From Sphaerisporangium cinnabarinum (GTDB lineage: Bacteria; Actinomycetota; Actinomycetes; Actinomycetales; Cellulomonadaceae): 41,230 nucleotides of DNA. The position numbers and the translations under genes are program-made. The stretch spans positions 1 through 41,230 of the forward strand of contig QAPD01000070.1 of the NCBI GenBank assembly GCA_003052455.1, in the 5' to 3' direction. Under the pieces are notes generated by a model. The model had not been told where the DNA came from. It ran no database searches and was given only the letters and a program-made list of their open reading frames with translations. Below, piece by piece: positions 34,749 through 41,230 of this stretch. How positions within the stretch are numbered: the stretch's first letter is position 1; each line of letters starts with the position of its first letter.

Positions 34749-35465
34749 ATGTTTCCGCAGGATCCCGCCGATTCCGCCCGAGCGCGCGCCCGGGTGGCCC
34801 TGGCCCGCGGGATGTCTGCGGAGCGCATGGCTCCGTATCAAGCGGATGCAGAAGCCAGGGGCATCGACGCGCTCAGCCTCTACTGCTACAACATGGCGCT
34901 CGCGGCAGCCCTCCTCGGTCCGCTCAACGTCGCCGAGACGGTGACTCGTAACGCGATGCAAAGGGCGCTGGGCGCCCGCTTCGGTCGCGAGGACTGGTGG
35001 AACGACCCGCAGGTCCAGCTGCCCTCGTACCATCGGCGAAGCATCATGGAGGCACAAGAGAAGCTCAGGAAGAAAGCCGGACGATCGGGTCGCGACTTCG
35101 AGGCCGGGGACGTGGTCGCGGCGCTCGAGTTCGGCTTCTGGACGGGCCTGCTCGGAGACGGTCCGGGTGACTACGACTTCGAGCGTGAGCTCTGGCAGCC
35201 AGCCCTTCGGGCCGCCTTTCCGAACAGCCGTCGACAACGAGACCAGTTCAGGAAGCTCCTCGATGCGGTGCGGCGTCTGCGGAATCGAGTGACGCACCAC
35301 GAGCCCTTGTACCGACAGCACCATCAGACGAGTCAGCGCTACGAAGACACACTGCTCGTGATCGCTGCCGTCGATCGAGACCTCAGAGATTGGGTCGACC
35401 ACGTCGGCACTGCTCGCCAGCGCCTGAGAATGACCTCCGACGAGATGCGAGCCGTACGGTTCTAG
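34749..35465 (+). CDS. Abi-like protein with HEPN R-x4-H motif
   Basis: 238-aa helical protein of the Abi (Abi_2/AbiD-F-like) group. The family blocks are visible: SLYCYNMALAAALLGPLN, ETVTRNAMQRAL and the C-terminal LRNRVTHHEPLY. In the last, Arg178-Asn-Arg-Val-Thr-His183 is the R-x4-H signature of HEPN ribonucleases, so abortive-infection or toxin-like RNA cleavage is plausible. Many codons end in A or T (CGA, GCA, CAA, AAA, GGA), unlike all neighbours, which suggests recent transfer; a tRNA gene lies 100 bp away. The start is uncertain: ATG at 34749 lacks a Shine-Dalgarno, and ATG at 34812 (MSAERMAPY) would agree better with where the conserved region begins. No antitoxin gene is seen. Confidence 0.82.
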   Translation: MFPQDPADSARARARVALARGMSAERMAPYQADAEARGIDALSLYCYNMALAAALLGPLNVAETVTRNAMQRALGARFGREDWWNDPQVQLPSYHRRSIMEAQEKLRKKAGRSGRDFEAGDVVAALEFGFWTGLLGDGPGDYDFERELWQPALRAAFPNSRRQRDQFRKLLDAVRRLRNRVTHHEPLYRQHHQTSQRYEDTLLVIAAVDRDLRDWVDHVGTARQRLRMTSDEMRAVRF

Positions 35466-35530
35466 GTCGTCGCAGGCATGTCTCCCCACCGGGCGTCACA
35501 CATCGAGCACGGAGCATGGAGGGAACGACG

Positions 35531-35559
35531 AACGGCCCCACCCGTCGGGTGAGGCCGTT
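35531..35559 (-). terminator. terminator after tRNA-Arg
   Basis: AACGGCC plus ACCC pair with GGGT plus GGCCGTT, interrupted by a 2x2 internal loop, with a GTC loop. It lies 7 bp downstream of the tRNA 3' end and is followed by a T-rich run on the minus strand. Confidence 0.75.
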
Positions 35560-35565
35560 CTGCTG

Positions 35566-35638
35566 TGCGCCCGGAGGGATTCGAACCCCCAACCTTCTGA
35601 TCCGTAGTCAGATGCTCTATCCGTTGAGCTACGGGCGC
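35566..35638 (-). tRNA. tRNA-Arg (anticodon ACG)
   Basis: 73-nt cloverleaf on the minus strand: acceptor GCGCCCG/CGGGCGC, discriminator A. The anticodon stem TCTGA/TCAGA encloses CTACGGA, giving ACG (A34 normally edited to inosine, reading CGU/CGC/CGA). T arm GGGGGTTCGAATCCCTC. No encoded CCA. Confidence 0.96.
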
Positions 35639-35677
35639 TGGTCGTGCTGGCCGTTGATCGCTCACCGGCCGTCGAGA

Positions 35678-35706
35678 ACACTACCGCCTCCTCGCCCTGA
35701 TCCCAA
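35678..35706 (-). promoter_or_regulatory. tRNA-Arg promoter
   Basis: On the minus strand TTGGGA (35706-35701), 17 bp, TAGTGT (35683-35678). Start near 35671, 33 bp before the tRNA. Confidence 0.6.
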
Positions 35707-35830
35707 ACCGGATCCGGGCCCGGAGGCCGCGGCGTGACGGACGCCACGCCGTCCGACCGTCGCAGCACAGGCCGCCCCGCGCGGTCCCCCCACGGTCGGA
35801 CCCGGGCCCGACGACGTCCCGCCCCCAGCC

Positions 35831-35856
35831 CGACGCGGCGGCGCCCCGCCGCGTCG
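35831..35856 (+). promoter_or_regulatory. perfect hairpin just upstream of the ABC ATPase start
   Basis: CGACGCGGCGG and CCGCCGCGTCG, an 11-bp perfect stem with a 4-nt loop (CGCC), ending 12 bp before the ATG. As RNA it would crowd the ribosome binding site of a gene that has only a weak Shine-Dalgarno; as DNA it could be an operator. Confidence 0.5.
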
Positions 35857-35868
35857 GACGATCGACGC

Positions 35869-36636
35869 ATGACGTTCACCGGCCCCACTCCCGTCCCCGG
35901 CGGCTCGCCCCTCGTCGCGAGCGCGCTCACCAAGGTCTACGGCTCCGCGCAGACCGCGACGCACGCCCTCGCGGGCGTGAGCCTCACGGTGCACCCCGGC
36001 GAGTCGCTCGCCATCATGGGCCCGTCCGGGTCCGGCAAGACGACCCTCCTGCACTGCCTCGCGGGCATCATCACGCCGTCGTCCGGCTCGGTGTCGTGGC
36101 GCGGCGAGGACGTCACGACGCTCTCCGAGGCACGGCGCACGATCCTGCGGCGCCAGGACTTCGGCTTCGTCTTCCAGTCGGGCCAGCTCCTGCCCGAGCT
36201 GCCCGCCGTCGAGAACGCGGCCCTGCCGCTCATGCTCGCCGGCACGGCCCGCGCGGAGGCCACCGCGGTCGCCGCCCGCTGGCTCGCGCACCTCGGCCTC
36301 GCCGGGATGGAGCAGCGTCGGCCGGGCGAGCTCTCCGGCGGGCAGGCCCAGCGCGTCGCGATCGCGCGCGCCCTCGTCGGGTCGCCGGGCGTCGTCTTCG
36401 CCGACGAGCCGACGGGCGCCCTCGACCAGTCGACCGGTGCCGAGGTGCTCGACGTCCTCACGCGCGCGACCCGCGACTCGGGCGCCGCGCTCGTCGTCGT
36501 GACCCACGACGCCGGGGTCGCGCGGCACTGCTCGCGCACGGTGACGATGCGCGACGGGCTCATCTCCGGCGAGTTCTTCGCGCCCGGCCACGACGTCGCG
36601 GCCCCGGCCGCCCCCGGTCAGGAGAGCGCCCGATGA
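35869..36636 (+). CDS. ABC exporter ATP-binding protein, MacB/LolD type
   Basis: 255-aa ATPase: Walker A GPSGSGKTT (51-59), Q-loop FGFVFQSGQLLPELPAVENA, signature LSGGQAQRVAIARALVG, Walker B VVFADEPTGALD and switch VVVTHD. The QSGQLLPELPAVEN and DEPTGALDQSTGAE sequences place it with the MacB/LolD/FtsE-type ATPases that pair with FtsX-fold permeases. The ATG at 35869 is preferred over upstream in-frame ATG 35734, because the 45 intervening residues are Arg/Pro-rich and not protein-like. Overlaps the permease gene by ATGA. Confidence 0.9.
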   Translation: MTFTGPTPVPGGSPLVASALTKVYGSAQTATHALAGVSLTVHPGESLAIMGPSGSGKTTLLHCLAGIITPSSGSVSWRGEDVTTLSEARRTILRRQDFGFVFQSGQLLPELPAVENAALPLMLAGTARAEATAVAARWLAHLGLAGMEQRRPGELSGGQAQRVAIARALVGSPGVVFADEPTGALDQSTGAEVLDVLTRATRDSGAALVVVTHDAGVARHCSRTVTMRDGLISGEFFAPGHDVAAPAAPGQESAR

Positions 36637-38006
36637 GGACCGTCGACCTCTGGTGGCTCCTGCGCCGCCGCAGCGCCGACGAGCGCGACCCGCAGGGCCT
36701 GACCAACGTGCTCGCCGTCATCGCCTTCGCCACGACCACCGCGATCCTGCTCGTCGTCGTGGGCGGGTTCGGGGCGTTCCTCAGCCGTGCCGGCGGCATC
36801 GAGGGCATGCAGGAGGGCGTGGACGCGGCCGTGACGTCGTACGACACGCAGTACCCGATCTTCGCCGGAATCGCCTCGCTGCTGCTGCTCATCCCGCTCG
36901 TCACGCTCGGCGGGGCGGCCGCGCGGCTCGCCGTCGCGCGCCGCGACGCGCGTCTCGCGGCGCTCCGGCTCGCGGGGGCCACGACCGGCCAGGTCACGTC
37001 GCTCACGGTGCTCGACGCCGCCGCCCAGGCCGTCACGGGGGCGCTCGTCGGCCTGGTCGGCTACGGCGCCCTCCTGCCGCTCGTCGCGCAGCTGCGCTTC
37101 CAGGGCCGCACGTTCGACGTCGGCGAGCTGTGGGTCGGCGTGCCCGCCCTGCTGGGCGCCGTCGTGCTCGTGGTCGCGGTCGCGCTCGTGTCGGCGCTCG
37201 TCAGCCTCCGCCGCGTCGCGATCACGCCGCTCGGCGTCGCCGCGCGCGTCACTCCCCCGGGACTCAAGGCGGTGCGCCTGCTCGCGACGGGGCTCGCGGC
37301 CGTCGCGATGATCGTCGCGACCAACCTGTCGTTCGGCTCGGCCGCGGTCGGGATCACCGTCGTGGTCGTCATCCTGCTGATCGGCTTCGCGACGCTCAAC
37401 CTCGTCGGACCGTTCGTCATCTGGGTCGTCGGCAGGATCACCGCCGGCTCCGCACGCCGCGTGCCCACGCTGCTCGCCGGGCGGCGCATCGTGGACAACC
37501 CGAAGACCGCGTGGCGGTCCGTGGGCGGGGTCGCGCTCGCGACCTTCATCGCAGGCCTCGCGAGCATCTTCGCGCTCTTCGACCCGGGCATGACGTCCGA
37601 CCCCGCGGAGGCCCAGTTCCTCGTCGACATCAAGACGGGCGGCTTCCTCACCCTCGCCATCGCGGGCGTCCTGGCCGCCGTCTCGACGGGCGTCATGCAG
37701 GCGGGCCGGGTCATCGACCAGCGCGGCGAGTACCGCACGCTCGTCCTCGCGGGCACCGACCTGCGGACGCTCGACCGGGCACGCTTCCGCGAGACGCTCG
37801 TGCCGCTCGCCGTGAGCGTGGGCGTCGCGACCGCCGCCGTGCTGCTGTTCATGGTGCCCGTCCTCGGCATCGACGCCTTCACGAACGCGAGCGTCGCCCT
37901 GCAGTTCCTCCTGTGCGTGCTGGGCGCGTCCGCGCTCGTGCTCGCCGGGGCCGGCGCGTCGCGGTTCGTCGTGCGGTCGGCGCTCGCGACGACCGGCACG
38001 GCGTAA
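36633..38006 (+). CDS. ABC exporter permease, FtsX-like
   Basis: 457-aa membrane protein with FtsX-like permease halves: an N-terminal helix at about 25-50, a first cluster of helices (residues 75-205) with RLAVARRDARLAALRLAGAT, the hallmark coupling segment, and a second cluster at the C-terminus with VMQAGRVIDQRGEYRTLVLA. About eight to ten membrane helices in all. Partner of the ATPase just upstream. This pair resembles two-gene exporters of lipophilic or peptide antibiotics in actinobacteria; the substrate is unknown. Confidence 0.88.
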   Translation: MRTVDLWWLLRRRSADERDPQGLTNVLAVIAFATTTAILLVVVGGFGAFLSRAGGIEGMQEGVDAAVTSYDTQYPIFAGIASLLLLIPLVTLGGAAARLAVARRDARLAALRLAGATTGQVTSLTVLDAAAQAVTGALVGLVGYGALLPLVAQLRFQGRTFDVGELWVGVPALLGAVVLVVAVALVSALVSLRRVAITPLGVAARVTPPGLKAVRLLATGLAAVAMIVATNLSFGSAAVGITVVVVILLIGFATLNLVGPFVIWVVGRITAGSARRVPTLLAGRRIVDNPKTAWRSVGGVALATFIAGLASIFALFDPGMTSDPAEAQFLVDIKTGGFLTLAIAGVLAAVSTGVMQAGRVIDQRGEYRTLVLAGTDLRTLDRARFRETLVPLAVSVGVATAAVLLFMVPVLGIDAFTNASVALQFLLCVLGASALVLAGAGASRFVVRSALATTGTA

Positions 38007-38046
38007 GGGACGGCGCCGAGGGCGCCAGAGGGTCGGTGGCGGTACC

Positions 38047-38083
38047 GGGGCGGCAGGGGCTCGACCACGAGCCCGGCCGCCCC
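38047..38083 (+). terminator. terminator of the ABC exporter operon
   Basis: GGGGCGGC and GGGCTCG pair with CGAGCCC and GCCGCCCC across a small internal loop; tetraloop ACCA. About 40 bp after the permease stop. Confidence 0.75.
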
Positions 38084-38130
38084 GCCCGCGCGTCGCGCCA
38101 CGTGATGCAGCCACGCGATCCGGGCAACAG

Positions 38131-38164
38131 AAAAGGCCCCGGGTGCGTGCACACCGAGACCTTC
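38131..38164 (-). terminator. terminator after tRNA-Ser(GCT)
   Basis: Minus-strand imperfect hairpin AAGGTCTCGGTG/CACCCGGGGCCTT followed by TTTTCTG, 6 bp beyond the tRNA 3' end. Confidence 0.7.
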
Positions 38165-38169
38165 CTGAG

Positions 38170-38258
38170 CGGAGACGGAGGGATTTGAACCCTCGAACGG
38201 GTTGCCCCGTTACCACCTTAGCAGGGTGGCGCACTAGACCTGACTATGCGACGTCTCC
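38170..38258 (-). tRNA. tRNA-Ser (anticodon GCT)
   Basis: 89-nt class II tRNA on the minus strand: acceptor GGAGACG/CGTCTCC, discriminator G. Anticodon stem CCACC/GGTGG encloses CTGCTAA, so the anticodon is GCT (AGC/AGU codons). A long variable arm (CGGGGCAACCCG) and T arm GAGGGTTCAAATCCCTC confirm serine. Confidence 0.96.
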
Positions 38259-38290
38259 TCGCAGTGCTCCGCGGAGAGCCTGCGTCGCCC

Positions 38291-38319
38291 AGGGTACAAG
38301 GGCGTCGCCACCAGACCAA
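38291..38319 (-). promoter_or_regulatory. tRNA-Ser(GCT) promoter
   Basis: Minus-strand TTGGTC (38319-38314), exactly 17 bp, TACCCT (38296-38291). Start near 38284, 26 bp before the tRNA. Confidence 0.6.
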
Positions 38320-38344
38320 ACCGCCGGCCCGACGGCGTCCCCTC

Positions 38345-39622
38345 CTACCGCTCGAAGGTCCACTCGCGGTCGGTGAGCATGCGCGCGACGGCGAGCCCGA
38401 TCGCGAGCGCGACGATCACCAGGCCCGCCTCCACGGCGTAGGCGAGGGCCTGCGCCGTCGCCCCGGTGTTGAACTCGTACACCGCCCGGTACGCCGTGAC
38501 GCCGGGGACCATGATGACCACGGCCGGGACGGACACCGTGATGCGGGGGACGCGCAGCGCGGGCGCCACCGTCGCCGCGAGGAGCCCCACGAGCAGCGCC
38601 GCCGCCGCGGCGGCCGCCTGCGGGACGACGTCGGCGTCGACGAGGAGCAGACGCCCCACGTTGGCGACCATCCCGATCGAGGCCGCCCCGAGCGCCATCG
38701 CCCAGGGGCTGTTGAACATCAGCGCGAAGCCGAGCACGCCGAGGAAGCTCGCGACCGCCCGCAGGCCGAGCAGCACGGGCTCCGCGAGGACCGGCGGGGG
38801 TACCGGGTCCGGGGCGAGCCCCGCGGCGGCGGAGACGCCCCACACCGCCAGCGCCGCCGACGCGAGGATCATCAGCGCGTAGGTCACGCGCGCGACGCCC
38901 GCGGAGAAGTCGAGCTTCGCGAGGTCGAGCGCGCCCGTCACGAGCGCGAACCCGGGCACGAGGAACAGCACCGCCGAGACGTACCCCGCCTCGTGCCCGC
39001 CCTCGACCCCCGCGAGCGCGGAGAGCGCCAGCACGAGCCCCAGGTACGCGATGCTCGCGACCGCGGCCGCGAGCATCGTCACCCCGAACTGGTTGATGCC
39101 GCGGTGCAGCATCGCGCGCCGCACACCCTGCCCGAGCGCCGCCGCGACGAGCACCGCGCCGCACTCGACGAGCCCGCCGTGGTTGAGGAACGCGAACGCG
39201 GCGCAGGCGATCCCCGCCCACAGCGCGTTGAGGAGGGCCCCGTAGAGCGGCTCACGCCGCGCGATCCGGTCGAGCTCGGCGTCGACCTCGTCGAGGTCGG
39301 CCCCGGCCGGCAGCGTGGCCGAGAAGCGCTCGAGCTGCGCGAGCCGGTCGGCGTTGATCCCGATGGAGCGCACCTCGGTGAGCTCCGTGCGGAAGATCGG
39401 CCCCCGGTACGACGTCGCGGTGATCTCCGTCAGCGTCACGTGCGCGGCGATGCGGTCGAGGCCGAGCGCCCGGGCAGCGCGCGTCATGTGCGACTTCACG
39501 CGGTAGCTGCCGGTGCCCGCGGACAGCGCGAGACGACCGATCCGCAGCACGGTGCCCGACCGGCGGATGAGGTCGACGGGTTCGAGACCGGCTTCGTCGG
39601 CCGGGGAGGGCTCAGGCGTCAC
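38345..39622 (-). CDS. ThrE-type threonine/serine exporter
   Basis: 425-aa fused exporter. The first 130 residues are the soluble ThrE/YjjP domain (TGSYRVKSHMTRAARALGLD, TLTEITATSYRGPIFRTELTE) and are followed by about ten membrane helices including LFLVPGFALVTGALDLAKLD (YjjP-like) and the YjjB-like second half with VPAVVIMVPGVTAYRAVYEF. In Corynebacterium ThrE exports L-threonine and L-serine driven by the proton gradient; the substrate here is inferred by homology. The start is GTG at 39622 (VTPEPSPADE); upstream in-frame codons overlap the divergent gene and are not protein-like. Confidence 0.9.
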   Translation of the reverse strand: MTPEPSPADEAGLEPVDLIRRSGTVLRIGRLALSAGTGSYRVKSHMTRAARALGLDRIAAHVTLTEITATSYRGPIFRTELTEVRSIGINADRLAQLERFSATLPAGADLDEVDAELDRIARREPLYGALLNALWAGIACAAFAFLNHGGLVECGAVLVAAALGQGVRRAMLHRGINQFGVTMLAAAVASIAYLGLVLALSALAGVEGGHEAGYVSAVLFLVPGFALVTGALDLAKLDFSAGVARVTYALMILASAALAVWGVSAAAGLAPDPVPPPVLAEPVLLGLRAVASFLGVLGFALMFNSPWAMALGAASIGMVANVGRLLLVDADVVPQAAAAAAALLVGLLAATVAPALRVPRITVSVPAVVIMVPGVTAYRAVYEFNTGATAQALAYAVEAGLVIVALAIGLAVARMLTDREWTFER

Positions 39623-39709
39623 GACGCCATGATCCCGTACCGCCCCGCGCCCGGCACTCGCCGAAGGTCCCGGAACGCCCGGCCAGAGCCCCGGAGCCGC
39701 CCGACGGGG

Positions 39710-39715
39710 TAGCGT
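39710..39715 (+). promoter_or_regulatory. -10 hexamer for the leaderless gene at 39722
   Basis: TAGCGT followed by six C and then the ATG; no Shine-Dalgarno. Same hexamer and gap as dcd and the GyrI-like gene. Confidence 0.5.
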
Positions 39716-39721
39716 CCCCCC

Positions 39722-40278
39722 ATGGACGACGGAGCAGGCGCGGCGAGCGCGGCAGAGCCGACCTCCGCTCCCGGGCGGGCACGTTGGCAGATCGAGCCGC
39801 CGGCGCTCCGTCGGGCGCTCGCACCGTACGTCGCAGGCAAGGAGCACGACCTGCCTCACGTGGTGGTGGGACGCACACGCGCTTCCTGGCGCCCTCTCGA
39901 CGAGCTCCTGGCGGCAGCTTCCCTCGACTGGGACCACCGGAGAGTCCGCCCGAGCCGGACGAGAACCCGGGTCCGTGGGCCTTGGAGCCGTGCACCCGGT
40001 CCCACGCGGAGCGCGTCCTCGTTCGAGCGTTTCGCGGGCACCTCGCGTACCGCGACGCGCGGCTCTCCGTCGAGGAGGCGGCAGCCGTCGCGGCCCTCCT
40101 TGTCGGGCACATGCCGCCGGACACGCGGTGGTCCACCAACACCGTCCTCAGGCCGGGCGACGGGCCGGTCGACGAGATCTACGGGTGGGCATCGGTCAGC
40201 CCCTACACCTTCGACCTCGCGGTCGTCGGGACGTCGGCCGACCTCACGCTCGCCGCGCTGGACGTGGACGAGGACTGA
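39722..40278 (+). pseudogene. hypothetical gene split by a frameshift
   Basis: Two good half-frames together look like one 180-190-aa protein. Frame one starts at 39722 and is protein-like to about 39945 (IEPPALRRALAPYVAGKEHD, then PLDELLAAASLDWD). After that it turns into Arg/Ser-rich nonsense. The frame that ends with a stop at 40278 is protein-like from about 39945 (EPDENPGPWALEP, HAERVLVRAFRGHLAYRDAR, LSVEEAAAVAALLVGHMPPD, DEIYGWASVSPYTFDLAVVG) but Arg/Pro-rich before. The halves are related by a -1 (or +2) shift near 39940-39955. No slippery heptamer is visible, so a 1-nt deletion or a sequencing error is likely. The family is not recognised; the C-terminal half may be an immunity- or regulator-like small domain, but nothing specific supports this. 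Confidence 0.6.
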
Positions 40279-40283
40279 CGACG

Positions 40284-40319
40284 CGAAGCGGGGCACCGGT
40301 CCCCCGGTGCCCCGCTTCG
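40284..40319. terminator. bidirectional terminator
   Basis: Perfect 16-bp stem CGAAGCGGGGCACCGG with its complement and a 4-nt loop TCCC, between the frameshifted gene and tRNA-Ser(TGA), which are convergent. It can end both. Confidence 0.85.
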
Positions 40320-40323
40320 TCTG

Positions 40324-40408
40324 CGGAGGGCGAGGGATTCGAACCCCCGGTGCGTCGCCGCACAACGGTTTTCAAGACCGTCACATTAGGCCGCTCTGTC
40401 AGCCCTCC
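40324..40408 (-). tRNA. tRNA-Ser (anticodon TGA)
   Basis: 85-nt class II tRNA on the minus strand: acceptor GGAGGGC/GCCCTCC, discriminator G. Anticodon stem ACGGT/ACCGT with loop CTTGAAA gives TGA (UCA and UCG codons). Variable arm TGCGGCGACGCA; T arm CGGGGGTTCGAATCCCTC. Promoter upstream is unclear; CACAAT with an upstream TG (40423-40418) may be an extended -10. Confidence 0.96.
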
Positions 40409-40443
40409 CGGCGAGCCATTGTGGCACGCCCCGCCCGTGCACG

Positions 40444-40483
40444 ACGACGGCGGGCCGACCCGTGGAGGGCGGCCCGCCGTCGT
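40444..40483 (-). terminator. terminator of the GTPase gene
   Basis: ACGACGGCGGGCCG and CGGCCCGCCGTCGT form a 14-bp perfect stem with a 12-nt loop, 25 bp after the GTPase stop on the minus strand. Confidence 0.8.
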
Positions 40484-40508
40484 GCGGTGGCGCGGGGTGC
40501 GGGTGCGG

Positions 40509-41230
40509 TCAGGCCGCCCCGCGGAGCTGACGCATCGCGAGCTGGACGAGGGCGATGAGCGTCTGCTTCGTCGCCGCGCGCGAGCGCGCGTCCGTGTAGA
40601 GCATCGGCACGTGCGGCGGGATCTGCAGCGCCTCGCGGACGTCCTCGAGCTTGTGCTTGGCTACGCCGTCGAAGCAGTTGACGCCCACGACGAACGGGAT
40701 GTTGCGCGACTCGAAGTAGTCGATCGCCGGGAAGCACTGCTCCAGGCGGTCGGTGTCGACGAGCACGACGGCACCGATCGCGCCGCGGACCAGGTCGTCC
40801 CACATGAAGAGGAAGCGGTCCTGGCCCGGCGTGCCGAACAGGTAGAGCCACAGGTTGCCCGGGAGCGACACGCGACCGAAGTCCATCGCGACGGTCGTCG
40901 TCGTCTTGCGGTCGGACACGCCGCCCGCGTCGTCGACGCCCACCGAGTGCTCCGTCATCGCGGCCTCGGTGTTGAGCGGCTCCACGTCGGAGATCGAGCC
41001 GATGAACGTCGTCTTGCCGACGGCGAAGCCGCCCGCGACGACGATCTTGACCACCGTCGGCGCGGTCCGGGACGCCCCTGCCGCACCACCGGGCTGCGCC
41101 GCCGCGGCGGGCTGGGCCACGGGCGCCGCCGCGACCGGTCGCGCGGGCGCGGCCTGCTGCACCGGAGCCACGGGCTGCGCGGGAGCCTGCTGCGCGGGTG
41201 CCGCGGGCTGCGCGGCGGCCAGGGGCTGCG
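40509..41230 (-). CDS. CvnD-like small GTPase, 5' end outside the window
   Basis: At least 239 aa, open through the right edge. The G domain starts with VVKIVVAGGFAVGKTTFIGS (G1, P-loop), followed by TTTTVAMDFGRVSLPGNLWL (G2/G3 region), FGTPGQDRFLFMWDDLVRGA (G3 as TPGQ), VLVDTDRLEQCFPAIDYFES, and VGVNCFDG (G4, NCFD in place of NKxD). This pattern is that of the ATP/GTP-binding proteins of actinobacterial conservons (CvnD), partners of a roadblock-domain protein and a sensor kinase. The N-terminus, instead of starting at the P-loop as usual, is a Pro/Ala/Gln-rich tail of at least 50 residues continuing past the edge; GTG at 41171 is a possible internal start. Confidence 0.88.
   Translation of the reverse strand, partial: QPLAAAQPAAPAQQAPAQPVAPVQQAAPARPVAAAPVAQPAAAAQPGGAAGASRTAPTVVKIVVAGGFAVGKTTFIGSISDVEPLNTEAAMTEHSVGVDDAGGVSDRKTTTTVAMDFGRVSLPGNLWLYLFGTPGQDRFLFMWDDLVRGAIGAVVLVDTDRLEQCFPAIDYFESRNIPFVVGVNCFDGVAKHKLEDVREALQIPPHVPMLYTDARSRAATKQTLIALVQLAMRQLRGAA

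Noticed and set aside
34605-35489. A minus-strand frame of 294 codons opposite the Abi gene as the real gene
   Set aside because: The plus strand carries the RNRVTHHEP motif and a family-like order of blocks; the minus frame has no recognisable motif.
35566-35638. tRNA-Arg as an attachment site of an integrated element covering the Abi gene
   Set aside because: No duplicate of the tRNA 3' end was found on the other side of the Abi gene and no integrase is present in the window; only an islet can be claimed.
39935-39960. Programmed ribosomal frameshift in the gene at 39722
   Set aside because: No X-XXY-YYZ heptamer or downstream pseudoknot is visible; deletion or sequencing error is simpler.

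Overview
The window is very GC-rich DNA with strongly GC3-biased codons, translationally coupled ATGA junctions and GC-rich hairpin terminators. The gene content (an mrp antiporter whose A subunit carries the B domain, the bifunctional type of dCTP deaminase, a CvnD-like GTPase, a ThrE exporter and very large secreted glycosidases with discoidin domains) points to an actinobacterium. A member of the Micrococcales such as Cellulosimicrobium, Isoptericola or Cellulomonas is the best guess; this is inference from the sequence, not a database match.

Layout. 83-6938 (minus): a complete mrp/mnh cation/proton antiporter operon, A(+B)-C-D-E-F-G, every junction overlapping as ATGA. 7134-8845 (minus): an unrecognised 356-aa protein and dcd. 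9024-9821: a TM2-domain protein and tRNA-Gly(CCC).

10174-30561 is the interesting core: a carbohydrate locus that reads as an alpha-mannoside utilisation system. On the minus strand run a ROK regulator, a CUT2 (XylFGH-like) sugar ABC transporter, a LacI regulator, a 1811-aa secreted GH92 alpha-mannosidase and an AGE-family (mannose-isomerase-like) epimerase/isomerase. On the plus strand run a CUT1 ABC importer (lipoprotein plus two permeases, no ATPase) and a 1325-aa secreted discoidin-domain protein whose N-terminal alpha/alpha-toroid-like catalytic region I cannot assign to a known family. Three copies of a GACAGCGCTGTC palindrome sit in front of the GH92 gene, the CUT1 importer and the unassigned secreted protein, and no other copy was noticed. 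They look like the operators of a local regulon, most simply of the LacI protein. The two secreted proteins also share a C-terminal module of about 90 residues with two cysteines. Proposed flow: secreted enzymes trim an alpha-mannosylated polymer or glycoprotein, the ABC importers bring in oligosaccharide and monosaccharide, and the isomerase converts free mannose to fructose.

30806-41230 is a mixed region: an NrdG-like radical SAM activase without its reductase, a GyrI-like protein, a Pro-rich membrane protein, a TetR-alpha/beta-hydrolase pair, an Abi/HEPN gene with atypical codon use beside tRNA-Arg(ACG), a MacB/FtsX-type ABC exporter, tRNA-Ser(GCT), a ThrE-type exporter, a frameshifted hypothetical gene, tRNA-Ser(TGA), and a CvnD-like GTPase truncated by the window edge. 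Several genes (dcd, the ROK, TetR and GyrI-like genes, and the frameshifted gene) have a TANNNT hexamer 6-7 nt before the start codon and no usable Shine-Dalgarno sequence, the layout of leaderless transcripts.
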